A DNA stretch of 55,407 bases, taken from the NCBI RefSeq assembly GCF_900142415.1, contig NZ_FRAU01000004.1, positions 277,501-332,907 on the forward strand, given 5' to 3'. Within the stretch, counting starts at the first letter, position 1. Every line of letters begins with the position of its first letter. Below the pieces are notes generated by a model that worked only from the letters and a program-made list of their open reading frames with translations, searched no databases and was not told the DNA's origin. A program made the position numbers and the translations under genes. This document shows positions 7,511-16,602 of this stretch, one piece after another. This DNA is from Rhodothermus profundi. Its GTDB lineage: Bacteria; Bacteroidota; Rhodothermia; Rhodothermales; Rhodothermaceae.

Positions 7511-8404
7511 ATGCGCTCGCCTATGCGTATTGCTTTTCGCTCCTTCCTGGCCGGGCTGTTGATGGGCATGGCCGATGTCATCCCCGGGGTCAGTGGCGGA
7601 ACGATGGCGTTGGTCGTGGGCATCTATGAGCAGCTCGTAGCGGCCGTCCACCAGGTCTTTCAGGCAGTACTGCTGGGCATTCGTGGTCGTCTATCTGACG
7701 CCTGGCAGCATTTTCGGCGCGTTCCCTGGCTTTTTCTACTTCCACTGGGGCTGGGTATTGCCACGGCGATTTTCAGCGCAGCGCGGCTTATTTTGCACCT
7801 GTTGGACACGTACCCGACGCAGATGCGGGGGCTGTTTTTCGGTTTGATTGCTGGCTCGCTGCTGTTGCCCTGGCTGCGTCTGCGGCAACGTACGTTCCGT
7901 GAGGGGCTGCTGGCACTTGGCGGTGCCATTGTGGCCTTTCTACTGGTCGGCATTCCTCCTCGGACCGTGCTGGATCCTGCCCTCTGGCAGGTCTTTGGGG
8001 CAGCCGCCGTGGCTATTTGTGCCATGATTCTGCCTGGCGTCAGCGGGGCCTTTCTGCTCTTGGTCCTTGGCTTTTACGAACCCACGCTGCGCGCGCTGGC
8101 TGAGCACCAGGTGCCTTACCTGCTGGTCTTTGCGCTGGGTGCCGCGGCTGGCCTGGGGTTATTTTCGCGGCTGCTGCATTACCTGATTCGTCACCATCAC
8201 GACGCCACGATGGCGGTGCTGGTCGGCCTGATGGCAGGTTCACTTCGAGCGCTCTGGCCCTGGATAGACGAAACGCGCCGTTTGAAGCTGCCCGATGCGT
8301 CCGATCCGGTAATCAGTGTGCTGCTGCTGGCCGCAGGCGGCCTGCTGTTTGTCGGTGCATTAACCTGGTGGGAACACCGCCGTCCTCGCTCGGTCCCTCG
8401 CTAA
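7511..8404 (+). CDS. DUF368 membrane protein, probable undecaprenyl-phosphate transporter
   Basis: The 297-residue polytopic protein opens with the DUF368 hallmark GMADVIPGVSGGTMALVVGIYE, and a second related block MILPGVSGAFLLLVLGFYE occurs near residue 177, consistent with an internal repeat. DUF368 proteins (PopT) have been reported to return undecaprenyl phosphate to the cytoplasmic face for cell-envelope synthesis. A second ATG at 7523 is an equally good start because neither candidate has a clear ribosome binding site. It converges with the LVIVD-repeat gene 2 bases away. Confidence 0.88.
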   Translation: MRSPMRIAFRSFLAGLLMGMADVIPGVSGGTMALVVGIYEQLVAAVHQVFQAVLLGIRGRLSDAWQHFRRVPWLFLLPLGLGIATAIFSAARLILHLLDTYPTQMRGLFFGLIAGSLLLPWLRLRQRTFREGLLALGGAIVAFLLVGIPPRTVLDPALWQVFGAAAVAICAMILPGVSGAFLLLVLGFYEPTLRALAEHQVPYLLVFALGAAAGLGLFSRLLHYLIRHHHDATMAVLVGLMAGSLRALWPWIDETRRLKLPDASDPVISVLLLAAGGLLFVGALTWWEHRRPRSVPR

Positions 8405-8406
8405 GC

Positions 8407-10047
8407 TCACCGCATTCGCACCAGGGGCTGCACAGCGGTGAACGTTTCGCCTTCAGCGCGGAGCAGATATAGCCCGGGAGCTACCTCGCCGCGCAGGGTA
8501 AGCAACACGGATCCAGCGCCCACATAGCCCTGCAACACCGTTTGCACGGTCCGTCCGAGCAGATCCAGCAACTGCACCTGTACCCATTGTGGCCGATCGA
8601 CATATAGCCTTAGCTGCGTGGTGGACCGCCAGGGATGCGGCGCGGGCGCTGAGAAGCCAGTGCGCGGTGCCTTGCCGGGGAGTTGCCGTGCTGTGGGTAC
8701 GCTTTCCAGACGGAGCACAAACAATCCTTCTCCTATGCTACTCACCAACACCACTCCGTCCGGCAAAAAAGGATATACGCCCCAGGCCCCTGCAAACCTG
8801 ACGGCATCGCTCCACCGATACGTGTCAAAAAAGCCAATTTCAACCGGCTGCTCCCGATCCGAAATATCCAGCACGCGTAGTCCTGCTGTATAGTTGGCCT
8901 GAAAGAGCAAGCGGTCGCGCACAAACAGGTTATGATCAATAGCCGCGGTGGGGCCCCAGTATTCAGCGGCCAACCGTGGGCTGTCCAGATCTGCCAGGTC
9001 AAAGATAAGCATTCGCGTGCGCGGTGGTGTCGATCGCGGGTCTTCCTGATACGCCCGCCAGGCTCGCACCTCGTCCAACTCATCCCCTGCATAAAAGTAA
9101 CGGTGCGTTTCGTCGAGCCACCCCTGGTGGGCATATCCAACATCCGGATACGAAAAGGCAGCAATTTCCTGCACGTTGGTTTTGTCGGTGACGTCCAGAA
9201 TGGCGATGCCAGTTTCGTCGGTCCCGATGCAGATTTCGCGCCCCTGGTAGTCCGGGTCGGGTCCCCGGTAAATTACGCACTGCGCATCGTGCGTATAGCC
9301 CGGTCCCACGTAGCCACCCAGCGATGATTTAAAACATCCGGCAAATCGCGGCCGTAGTGGATTTGCAAGATCTATGGCGTGGTACCCAAAATCACACCGC
9401 GCCAGCGAATCGGGATGCTCACGCACTCCTACGGCATAAGCAAAACCGGTCTCTTCATTTACAACTATATTGTGGGCTTTACCGAAACCATGGTAGTGCG
9501 CAACCGGCTCCAATACCACCGGTATCTGCGAAATCGATTTCAGCTTTCGCAAATCAAATATTTGAAGGCCGTGCCCCGGGTTGTTGTCGCTGACCACGAG
9601 CGCATAAGGGCCATAGGTTTTGATATCGCGCCAGAGACTGGCGCCTTCGTGCGCTGCACGGGCCGGACGCGCCTTGTGCGCATGGCCACGCTCTGGTTCC
9701 GGCAGGAAGGCGACCAGGCGCGGCTGCACAGGGTCGGTTACGTCTACTACTGACACGCCGTTGCTTAGTCCGACCAGGGCATAGCGGCGATCTGTTTCCG
9801 GATCGACCCATCCCCAGATGTCATTGGCCCTGACCACCGTGGTATCGTCCTGGGAAAAATCATCGTCGATAGACGCCAGCGGCAAGAAGGATAGCAATGT
9901 AACCTGGTTGCAGGAAAAGCCAGCGGCCTGTCCATTCAGGCATTGCACAGCCTGCCCCGTAACGGGAAGGAGCGTGCGCTGCGCCGGCTGCGCTAACGCT
10001 ACTCCGGGCAGCAGCCAGAGTAACCATATGACCTGTCGAGCCCTCAT
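8407..10047 (-). CDS. Secreted LVIVD-repeat (choice-of-anchor B) protein with type IX-like sorting tail
   Basis: From the ATG at 10047 the product is 546 residues with a clear signal peptide (MRARQVIWLLWLLPGVALAQ); a GTG 27 bases upstream gives a less natural start. The body contains LVIVD-type repeats, for example VVDVTDPVQPRLVAFL, AILDVTDKTNVQEIA and RVLDISDREQPVEIGFF, forming a predicted beta-propeller like the choice-of-anchor B family. The last 65 or so residues (VQVQLLDLLGRTVQTV, then APGLYLLRAEG) match the Por/type IX secretion C-terminal signal, which would place the protein outside the outer membrane. Its substrate is unknown. Confidence 0.82.
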   Translation of the reverse strand: MRARQVIWLLWLLPGVALAQPAQRTLLPVTGQAVQCLNGQAAGFSCNQVTLLSFLPLASIDDDFSQDDTTVVRANDIWGWVDPETDRRYALVGLSNGVSVVDVTDPVQPRLVAFLPEPERGHAHKARPARAAHEGASLWRDIKTYGPYALVVSDNNPGHGLQIFDLRKLKSISQIPVVLEPVAHYHGFGKAHNIVVNEETGFAYAVGVREHPDSLARCDFGYHAIDLANPLRPRFAGCFKSSLGGYVGPGYTHDAQCVIYRGPDPDYQGREICIGTDETGIAILDVTDKTNVQEIAAFSYPDVGYAHQGWLDETHRYFYAGDELDEVRAWRAYQEDPRSTPPRTRMLIFDLADLDSPRLAAEYWGPTAAIDHNLFVRDRLLFQANYTAGLRVLDISDREQPVEIGFFDTYRWSDAVRFAGAWGVYPFLPDGVVLVSSIGEGLFVLRLESVPTARQLPGKAPRTGFSAPAPHPWRSTTQLRLYVDRPQWVQVQLLDLLGRTVQTVLQGYVGAGSVLLTLRGEVAPGLYLLRAEGETFTAVQPLVRMR

Positions 10048-10140
10048 GGGAGGTAAATTACGGAATTTGCACACATTTCCCTCAGAAAAACCGCTATGCT
10101 TCTTAGCTTTTAGCAGGAGTTAACCTGCAAATGTTACGTC

Positions 10141-10926
10141 ATGGAGTTACGAAACCGCATCGTCTTTATCACAGGCGCTTCTTCTGGGATCGGATCGGCC
10201 TGCGCCGAAGCGTTTGCGCGGCTGGGCGCGCGGCTGTTGCTCTGCGCTCGTCGGCTAGACCGTCTGAAGCAGTTGGCTGAGCATCTGCAGCACAACTATA
10301 ACGTCGAGGTCCATGTCTTTGCTTTGGACGTGCGGGATGCGGCAGCCGTTCAGCAGGCCATCGATAACCTTCCAGAGACCTGGCAGGCTATTGAGGTGCT
10401 GGTAAACAATGCCGGGCTTGCCCGCGCGCTTGACCCAGTCTATGCCAACCAGCTCGACGACATAAATCAGATGGTTGACACCAACGTCAAAGGACTGCTC
10501 TATGTCACGCGGGCGGTGGTTCCCGGCATGCTGGCCCGAGGGCGTGGGCACATTATCAATATCGGGTCCATAGCCGGGCATGAAGTGTATCCCGGGGGAA
10601 CAGTTTACTGCGCCACCAAGCACGCGGTGGGCGCCATTACCCGGGGACTCAAGATGGACCTGCACGGCACGCCTATTCGCGTTTCAACCGTTGACCCGGG
10701 TATGGTGGGAGAGACGGAGTTCAGCCTGGTCCGCTTTGGAGGCGATGCTGAACGGGCTGCCCGCGTCTATGAGGGCACGCGTCCGTTAACGCCAGCCGAC
10801 GTGGCCGAGGCCGTTGTCTGGTGCGCTACACGTCCTGCGCATGTCAATATCGCGGAAATTATTTTGATACCCACCGACCAATCCTCGGCCACCATGATTG
10901 CGCGACGCACGCATGAAGCGTCATAG
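10141..10926 (+). CDS. Short-chain dehydrogenase/reductase, YdfG-like
   Basis: The 261-residue protein has the classical SDR pattern: cofactor motif TGASSGIG (residues 11-18), NNAG at about residue 97, the catalytic Ser in INIGSIAG and YCATK at about 156-160. An Arg-rich segment after the first strands (CARRLDRL) favours NADP(H). The family resemblance is to YdfG, which oxidises serine, threonine or 3-hydroxy acids and also reduces malonic semialdehyde. The exact substrate is not predictable. Its end overlaps the start of the OmpA-like lipoprotein gene by 14 bases. Confidence 0.88.
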   Translation: MELRNRIVFITGASSGIGSACAEAFARLGARLLLCARRLDRLKQLAEHLQHNYNVEVHVFALDVRDAAAVQQAIDNLPETWQAIEVLVNNAGLARALDPVYANQLDDINQMVDTNVKGLLYVTRAVVPGMLARGRGHIINIGSIAGHEVYPGGTVYCATKHAVGAITRGLKMDLHGTPIRVSTVDPGMVGETEFSLVRFGGDAERAARVYEGTRPLTPADVAEAVVWCATRPAHVNIAEIILIPTDQSSATMIARRTHEAS

Positions 10927-11548
10927 CTACGGCATCCTGTTACTTTATGCCCTGGTGCTAACCGGCTGCGCCACGCAGCGCCTACTGGTAGAGCAACAGG
11001 CGGCCCGCATTGCCCAACTGGAGGACTCCCTGGCGGTCTTGCGAGATTCTCTGGCCTTCTATGATTATATCGACTCGGGGCAGTATGCGCAGGACCTCCG
11101 CAGTCTCTACGAGACGATCGATCGGCTGCGCTATGAACTGGCCGTCTGTCGGGATGGAGGGTTGCGCCTCGCCGTGGAGCTGGCTGACGATCTGTTTGCG
11201 CCGGCCAGTGCTGTGTTAACCGACCGGGGACGTCAACGGCTGGATGCGCTGGCCAGGCGACTTCACCAATTTCCGGAGCATCGGATCCGCATTGAAGGCT
11301 ACACAGACAACGTCCCCATCGGGGCACGGTTAAAGGATCGCTTCCCCAGCAACTGGGAGCTGGCCGCTGCGCGGGCAGCCGCGGTTGCTCGTTATTTCAT
11401 TGACGTCCATGGTCTCAATCCTGAACGCCTGGAGGTGGTCTCCTATGGCCCCACGCATCCCATTGGTCCCAACGACACGGCCGAAGGCCGTCGGCTTAAC
11501 CGTCGCGTGGTCATTCGGGCTATGCCTCCCTTGCGCAAAATTCCCTAG
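10913..11548 (+). CDS. OmpA-family lipoprotein
   Basis: The chosen start (ATG 10913, 211 residues) gives a lipoprotein signal with lipobox LTGC, so the mature protein is probably an outer-membrane lipoprotein. A predicted coiled coil follows (QQAARIAQLEDSLAVLRDSL), then an OmpA-like peptidoglycan-binding domain with IEGYTDNVPIG and NWELAAARAAAVARYF, ending in EGRRLNRRVVI. This resembles the Pal or OmpA_C domain that tethers the outer membrane to the cell wall by binding diaminopimelate. It overlaps the SDR gene upstream, and its stop codon overlaps the convergent pgeF stop (11545-11548). Confidence 0.88.
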   Translation: MKRHSYGILLLYALVLTGCATQRLLVEQQAARIAQLEDSLAVLRDSLAFYDYIDSGQYAQDLRSLYETIDRLRYELAVCRDGGLRLAVELADDLFAPASAVLTDRGRQRLDALARRLHQFPEHRIRIEGYTDNVPIGARLKDRFPSNWELAAARAAAVARYFIDVHGLNPERLEVVSYGPTHPIGPNDTAEGRRLNRRVVIRAMPPLRKIP

Positions 11549-12327
11549 CGCTGTCCGATAAACCCCAGCATGCGGCCTGTTCGTCCCCCCTCGGCGCGAT
11601 AGGAAAAGAAATCGGCCGTGCAACCGGCCGTGTCGTAGGGCGCCACGTCAAGGTGAGCTGCAGGAATCCCTGCCTGTAGCAAACGCCGCACAATCGCCTG
11701 CTTTAAATCGACGTGAGGACGAGTCCATTCTGGCTGCCGATACACGACCGCTGGCTCGAAACGAGCGGCCACCTCTTCGCCGACTTCAAAATGCACCAGA
11801 CCAATGCACGGACTTATGTATGCCCAGAGCGTTTCCAGACGGGCTCCCAGGCGCTGCATCGCAGCAACCGTTGCCGTAACCACTCCGCTTATCACGCCGC
11901 GCCACCCCGCATGGCAGGCTCCCACTACCTGGTGCACAGGATCGTAAAGCAGCACCGCCGCACAATCGGCCGCTGTAATCCCTAACACGAGATTGCGTTC
12001 GGTGGTTACCAGGGCATCGCAGCCCGGATACAATCCAGGTTTCGACGCGACGCACACCTTTGCCCCATGTACCTGGCCAGCCAGCGCCAACCGCTCCACT
12101 TCAAACCCCACCGCATCGGCCAACCGACGTCGGTTTTCCTGCACATGCGCTGGCCGATCTCCCGTGCTCATCCCAAGGTTTAGCGTAGCAAACGGCGGTG
12201 CACTGACTCCCCCGTGGCGCAGGCTAAACCCTGCGAGGAGCTCAGGAAAATCGGCTGTGAAAGCCGGCTGAAGCCAACGAACAGCTTCCGCAGTTTGCGA
12301 TGCAACCGAAGACGTTGCCTGCGACAT
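11545..12327 (-). CDS. pgeF: PgeF/YfiH-family (multicopper-oxidase-like laccase domain) protein
   Basis: The 260-residue protein carries the family landmarks FSLRHGGVS, QVHGAKV, GITAADCAAVLLYD, GACHAGWRG and ISPCIG. The conserved His and Cys residues form the zinc-binding active site of the DUF152/YfiH fold. The Escherichia coli member PgeF hydrolyses wrongly incorporated L-Ser from UDP-MurNAc precursors, and others show purine nucleoside phosphorylase or deaminase activity. The gene is divergent from tenA across a gap of 92 bases in which I see no recognisable element. Confidence 0.9.
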   Translation of the reverse strand: MSQATSSVASQTAEAVRWLQPAFTADFPELLAGFSLRHGGVSAPPFATLNLGMSTGDRPAHVQENRRRLADAVGFEVERLALAGQVHGAKVCVASKPGLYPGCDALVTTERNLVLGITAADCAAVLLYDPVHQVVGACHAGWRGVISGVVTATVAAMQRLGARLETLWAYISPCIGLVHFEVGEEVAARFEPAVVYRQPEWTRPHVDLKQAIVRRLLQAGIPAAHLDVAPYDTAGCTADFFSYRAEGGRTGRMLGFIGQR

Positions 12328-12419
12328 AATGTTACGGACTCGTTTCAGCCAACAGGGTGCCCGTTTCGTGTCAGTGTGGTATAAGCATCACGCATAAAGA
12401 TCAGAAATTCAGAAGACCT

Positions 12420-13130
12420 ATGTCGTCGCCGGTTACGCTGCCCGACTTTCCGCTGGCACCGCCCGCCAGTTTGTTTGCTCGGCTGCGCCAGGCCGTAGCT
12501 GAAGACTGGCTGGCCTACACGCAACATCCTTTTGTAGAACAACTGGGCAAAGGGACCCTGCCGGAAGCGGCTTTTCGGCACTACCTGGTGCAGGACTACC
12601 GGTTTCTGATTCATTTTGCACGAGCCTGGGCCTTGGCGCTTGTCAAAGCGGACACGCTGGAGGACATGCGCCACGCAGCCGATACGATCTCGGCGCTGCT
12701 CAATGAAGAGATGCGGCTCCACGTGCGCTACTGCGCCCGCTGGGGGATAAGCGAAGCGGATCTGGAAGATGCGCCGGAAGCCCAGGCTAACCTGGCCTAT
12801 ACCCGCTACGTTCTGGAACGCGGCTTTTCAGGCGATGTGCTGGATCTGCAGGTGGCCCTGGCTCCCTGCATTGTAGGGTATGCCGAAATTGGTCGAGCGC
12901 TTCATGCCCAATTTGCGGAATCACTCGCCCAGAATCCTTACCGGGACTGGATCGAAATGTATGCAGGCGAGGCCTACCAGCAGGTAGCCCGCCATGCCAT
13001 CCTGCAACTGGATCGCCTGGCAGCCCGCCGGCTAACCGAAGCCCGGTTTCCTGACCTGGTCGAAACGTTTCGCCAGGCGACCCGCCTGGAGATAGCTTTC
13101 TGGGACATGGGGCTGATGCAACGTTTCTGA
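12420..13130 (+). CDS. tenA: TenA-family thiaminase II / aminopyrimidine aminohydrolase
   Basis: The ATG at 12420 gives 236 residues, the usual TenA length; an upstream in-frame start would add an unconserved 21-residue leader. Motifs include FVEQLGKGTLPEAAFRHYLVQDY, the Cys in ALAPCIVGYAEIG and WIEMYAGEAY. The retained Cys places it in the TenA_C group, which salvages thiamine by hydrolysing 4-amino-5-aminomethyl-2-methylpyrimidine. No thi genes and no TPP riboswitch are visible in the gap upstream. The protein should be cytoplasmic. Confidence 0.9.
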   Translation: MSSPVTLPDFPLAPPASLFARLRQAVAEDWLAYTQHPFVEQLGKGTLPEAAFRHYLVQDYRFLIHFARAWALALVKADTLEDMRHAADTISALLNEEMRLHVRYCARWGISEADLEDAPEAQANLAYTRYVLERGFSGDVLDLQVALAPCIVGYAEIGRALHAQFAESLAQNPYRDWIEMYAGEAYQQVARHAILQLDRLAARRLTEARFPDLVETFRQATRLEIAFWDMGLMQRF

Positions 13131-13198
13131 CAGGCCTTGCATCGACGGATTCCTTTTTGTATGCTTGGGAAAAGTAGCCACTTGGGCACGTCCGCACC

Positions 13199-13411
13199 AT
13201 GATAGGCTTTGGGCAGCTATTGCGTAACTGGGTGGTATACACCTTAGTTTTTCTAATCTGTGGAGGCATTGGGGCCGGTCTGACCAATCTGCTTTTTGAA
13301 TGGATCGTAGGGCGGGAGTTTGATCCGGTGCTCTACGCCATAATCTTTGGCGGCACGGGTTGGATCGGCTATCGACAGGCGGAATCTGGTGCCCGCATGA
13401 CCTCTTCCTGA
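13199..13411 (+). CDS. Small two-helix membrane protein of unknown function
   Basis: This 70-residue protein has two hydrophobic segments (about residues 11-34 and 43-58) separated by a short charged loop (EWIVGREFD). I do not recognise a family. In the 68-base gap before it, CTTG (13136-13139) and TATGCTTGG from 13160 could be a Bacteroidota-like promoter. The downstream gene starts 44 bases after its stop. Coding status is supported by frame consistency and membrane pattern only. Confidence 0.55.
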   Translation: MIGFGQLLRNWVVYTLVFLICGGIGAGLTNLLFEWIVGREFDPVLYAIIFGGTGWIGYRQAESGARMTSS

Positions 13412-13455
13412 AACGCCTGGGCCTACCCTCTTCTAACCTGTTTTCGAGAAGAGTT

Positions 13456-14217
13456 ATGAAATGTTGTAGCGCAGGATTGCTGTTTCTGTGGCTACTTGTC
13501 GGTTCCCTCTATGCTCAGGAGGTTCCGCCGCTGACCACCGACCGTCCTGGCATAGGGGTGGGGGCGGGCGTCATTGCTCCTGGTGTCTTTCAGCTTGAAA
13601 CCGGTATGAGCTTCGACCGCATTTCTTTTGCCCGCACCTATCTCTACGGTCCTACGCTCTGGCGCTATGGGCTGGCCCCTTCTGTAGAGTTTCGCCTGCA
13701 CGTACCCGCCTATCTGGTCGCCCGTGGTCCTGAGGAAAAGCAGCAGGGTTTTTCGGATCCTCTACTGGGATTCAAGCTGGGCATCTACCGAGCGCGTCAG
13801 ACAGACCATCCGGAGGTCGGGTTGCTCTTTGAACTGCGTCTGCCCCGAGGCGCCTCACCTTTTCGCGCCCCTGCTGCTCAGCCTTCTGTGACGCTGGCAT
13901 TTGACTGGCCCCTGCATACCTCGTTCAGCTTTTCGGCCAATGGTACGTTCACGAGCTACTGGTCCAACCGCAAACGTTTTGATGAAGGGCTCATTACGGC
14001 CACACTGAACGTTGCGCTGTCGGAGGCGCTGCCAGCAGGTGCTTATTTCGGGTATGCCTGGATGTTCGGACCGGGACGCGACCCGCATTATCTTGAAGGA
14101 GGATTAACGTTGCTGCTCATGCCGGATCTCCAGCTTGACGTAAACGGCGGCGTTGGCCTCCATGCGCGGCGCACCTATTTTATTGGAGCTGGTCTTGTCC
14201 AACGCTTTCGATTCTGA
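13456..14217 (+). CDS. Outer-membrane beta-barrel protein, transporter-like (phenol MetA_deg type)
   Basis: The ATG at 13456 gives 253 residues with a signal peptide (MKCCSAGLLFLWLLVGSLYAQ). The mature start TTDRPGIGVGAGVIAPGVFQLE is typical of the porin-like family annotated as phenol degradation MetA_deg or simply transporter, and the rest alternates aromatic and small residues as in barrel strands, ending in RFRF with a terminal aromatic residue. Substrate is unknown. The stop overlaps the aroE start by one base, so the two genes are transcribed together although no functional link is obvious. Confidence 0.72.
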   Translation: MKCCSAGLLFLWLLVGSLYAQEVPPLTTDRPGIGVGAGVIAPGVFQLETGMSFDRISFARTYLYGPTLWRYGLAPSVEFRLHVPAYLVARGPEEKQQGFSDPLLGFKLGIYRARQTDHPEVGLLFELRLPRGASPFRAPAAQPSVTLAFDWPLHTSFSFSANGTFTSYWSNRKRFDEGLITATLNVALSEALPAGAYFGYAWMFGPGRDPHYLEGGLTLLLMPDLQLDVNGGVGLHARRTYFIGAGLVQRFRF

Positions 14218-15110
14218 TGGAGCTGGCTACAGAAGTTGCGATTCGCGCCACTACGCGTCTGGTTGTTCTGCTGGGCGATCCGGTCGCCCACTCCTTCTCA
14301 CCGCTCATTCACAACACAGGATTTCGAATCCAGGGCCTGGATTATGTCTACCTGGCCTGCCGCGTCCCTCAGGACGCCCTTCCGGAGGCCATAGCTGGCC
14401 TGCGCGCGCTTGGCTTTGCCGGTGCCAATGTAACCATTCCCCACAAAGAGCGGGTGCGGGCGCTGCTGGATCAGTGCACGGCGCGGGCTGAGGCGATAGG
14501 AGCTGTCAACACGATTATCTGTCGCCCTGATGCGCAGGGCGCCGTGGAGCTGATCGGCGACAATACCGATGTGGAAGGCTTTCTGGAGCCTCTGCGTCCG
14601 CTGACCCCACGGCTGACGGCGGCGGAAATGGTGGTGCTGGGTGCTGGCGGCGCTGCCCGAGCTGTGGTGTACGCCTTGCTCACCGCGTTTCGGCCAACGC
14701 GCCTGACCATTGCAGCCCGCACGCCTGCGCGAGGGGACGCCCTGGCAACCGATTTCGCTGCTTACGATTCGAATCAGGCATTGCAGGTTGTGCCCTGGGA
14801 CAAAGCTGCCCCGTTTATTCGCACGGCGCGCCTCATCGTCAATGCCACGCCGGTGGGCATGCATCCTCAGGTTGAAGCCTCACCCTGGCCCCATGCAGAA
14901 GATTTCGCGCCCGAGCAGATCGTTTATGATCTGGTATACAATCCTATCCAGACCCGTCTGTTGCGTGCGGCGGCCAGGCGGGGTGCAACTACCATCGACG
15001 GACTGGCCATGCTGATCGGACAAGCAGCCGCAGCCTACCAGCAATGGACCGGCCGCCTCTTCCCTCGCGAGGCGGTCCAGACCGCCCTGCGGCCTCTGCT
15101 TCAGCGCTAG
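14217..15110 (+). CDS. aroE: Shikimate dehydrogenase
   Basis: This 297-residue enzyme reduces 3-dehydroshikimate to shikimate with NADPH in aromatic amino acid synthesis. Substrate-site motifs are HSFSPLIHN at the N-terminus and NVTIPHKE with the catalytic Lys at about residue 72; GDNTDVEGF contributes the catalytic Asp. The nucleotide loop GAGGAARAV is near residue 142, and NATPVGMHP and DLVYNP follow as usual. Its stop and that of the convergent pcm gene overlap by 4 bases (15107-15110). Confidence 0.95.
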   Translation: MELATEVAIRATTRLVVLLGDPVAHSFSPLIHNTGFRIQGLDYVYLACRVPQDALPEAIAGLRALGFAGANVTIPHKERVRALLDQCTARAEAIGAVNTIICRPDAQGAVELIGDNTDVEGFLEPLRPLTPRLTAAEMVVLGAGGAARAVVYALLTAFRPTRLTIAARTPARGDALATDFAAYDSNQALQVVPWDKAAPFIRTARLIVNATPVGMHPQVEASPWPHAEDFAPEQIVYDLVYNPIQTRLLRAAARRGATTIDGLAMLIGQAAAAYQQWTGRLFPREAVQTALRPLLQR

Positions 15111-15781
15111 CTATTGGTCTCGTCGTTTTCGCGTATCAAAGGGACAAAGCGAAAGACGTGCATGGTTTCGGTCTCATAGGTACCCGGTCCGGTGCAGCGC
15201 ACGCGGGTCATGCGTTGCTGATGGGCGTTACCGACCGGAATGACCAGGCGCCCTCCCGGGCGATTTCCTTCAGGCATGCGTAGTTGCGCGCACAGGGCAG
15301 GTGGAATTTCGGTTGCCCCGGCCGTCACGACAATCCCGTCGAACGGCGCAAAGGCAGGCCAGCCCTGCGAGCCGTCTCCATGACGCGCTACCACCCGATA
15401 GCCCAGTGCTTCTAAACGCGCCAGGGCCCGTTCCAGCAACGGCCGATGCCGTTCGATGGTAAACACGCGAGCCCCTAAGGCGCACAGAATGGCGGCCTGA
15501 TATCCACTACCTGTTCCGATTTCCAGCACGCGGTCTCCCGGCTGCACCTCCAGCAGTTGCGTCTGATAGGCCACGGTGAAGGGCTGCGAGATGGTCTGTT
15601 TCAGGCCGATAGGTAGCGCTACATCGTCATAGGCCCGCAACCGTAATGCTGGTTCTACAAACAGATGGCGGGGCACGCGCGCAATAGCCTCCAGCACCCG
15701 TTCATCTTGAATTCCTTTCTCGCGCAGCGTCTCCACCAGCCGAAGACGCCGCCGTCGGTACAGCGGATCATCCTCCATCAT
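15107..15781 (-). CDS. pcm: Protein-L-isoaspartate O-methyltransferase
   Basis: The 224-residue protein methylates L-isoaspartyl residues with SAM to start repair of aged proteins, a function of value in thermophiles. It shows VPRHLFVEP, the conserved PIGLKQTISQPFTVAYQ substrate segment, the SAM motif VLEIGTGSGYQAAIL and the late motif FDGIVVTAGATEIPPAL. Its ATG overlaps the stop of cdaA (15778-15781), so folP, cdaA and pcm form one minus-strand operon. Confidence 0.94.
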   Translation of the reverse strand: MMEDDPLYRRRRLRLVETLREKGIQDERVLEAIARVPRHLFVEPALRLRAYDDVALPIGLKQTISQPFTVAYQTQLLEVQPGDRVLEIGTGSGYQAAILCALGARVFTIERHRPLLERALARLEALGYRVVARHGDGSQGWPAFAPFDGIVVTAGATEIPPALCAQLRMPEGNRPGGRLVIPVGNAHQQRMTRVRCTGPGTYETETMHVFRFVPLIRENDETNS

Positions 15782-16587
15782 GACGGCAACTCCATCGACG
15801 TTTCCTCTTCAACTTCGACGGCCGGACGCGCCTCCAACGCTTCGATTAAAAGCGTGCGTAGCTCGGCAGCCGTCAGATTAGAAATCAGCTCGCCTTGTTG
15901 CGCCACGGAGATTGTTCCCGTCTCTTCCGAAACCACAACGACAAACGCATCGGTTTGCTCGGTAATTCCTACTGCTGCCCGGTGCCGCAGTCCCAGGTGG
16001 GGGCTTAACTTCATACTGGTCGAAACGGGCAAGATGCAGCGAGCTGCAGCAATCACCTGATTTCGGATAATCACGGCACCGTCATGCAGGGGATTTTTGT
16101 CATAAAAGATGGTTAGTAGCAGCTCGCGAGAAATCCGGGCGTTCAGGATCGTACCTGTTTCGATATAGTGGCGCAGTCCGGTCGAACGCTCAAACACAAT
16201 GAGTGCGCCAATACGTAGCCGGCTCATTTCAGCTACGGCAGCACAGACTTCATGAATCACTTCTTCTCGAACGGGGGCGGAGACGAAGCGCCGCAGGAAG
16301 GGCGTCTGCGCCACCATGACGAGCAGCCGCCGAATTTCAGGTTGAAACAAAATAATCACGGCGAGCACCGCCACTTCGCTGAGCGCGCCAAAAAAGCGGC
16401 GCAGCATGGTCATGTCAAGCGCCGTTACAATAACCTGCAGGAGGTAGATCGCCATGACGCCCAGGAAGATCTGCACGGCCAGGGTGCCGCGCATGAGCTG
16501 ATACAGCTTGTAGAGCACATATGCCACCAGGCCGATCTCTAGCAGATCGACCAGACGAATCGGGATGATCCAGTGAACAAGCGTCAC
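15778..16587 (-). CDS. cdaA: Diadenylate cyclase CdaA (membrane-bound c-di-AMP synthase)
   Basis: Three hydrophobic helices occupy about residues 1-80, followed by a DisA_N catalytic domain. The active-site motifs are intact: DGA at 169-171 (NPLHDGAVI) and RHR at 201-203 (GLRHRAAVG), with EETGTISVA further on. The enzyme joins two ATP into c-di-AMP, a messenger that controls potassium transport and cell-wall homeostasis in other bacteria. The start is GTG at 16587, 15 bases after folP. A folP-cdaA pair is common in Bacteroidota-type genomes. Confidence 0.94.
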   Translation of the reverse strand: MTLVHWIIPIRLVDLLEIGLVAYVLYKLYQLMRGTLAVQIFLGVMAIYLLQVIVTALDMTMLRRFFGALSEVAVLAVIILFQPEIRRLLVMVAQTPFLRRFVSAPVREEVIHEVCAAVAEMSRLRIGALIVFERSTGLRHYIETGTILNARISRELLLTIFYDKNPLHDGAVIIRNQVIAAARCILPVSTSMKLSPHLGLRHRAAVGITEQTDAFVVVVSEETGTISVAQQGELISNLTAAELRTLLIEALEARPAVEVEEETSMELPS

Positions 16588-16602
16588 GGCGTTTGGGAAT
16601 TT

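Noticed and set aside
6392-7651. Long minus-strand frame of 419 codons
   Set aside because: It is the antisense shadow of the TPR gene. The repeats on the plus strand are clear, and the antisense product has no family features.
12328-12419. TPP riboswitch upstream of tenA
   Set aside because: The gap is only 92 bases and I could not find the conserved THI-box elements.
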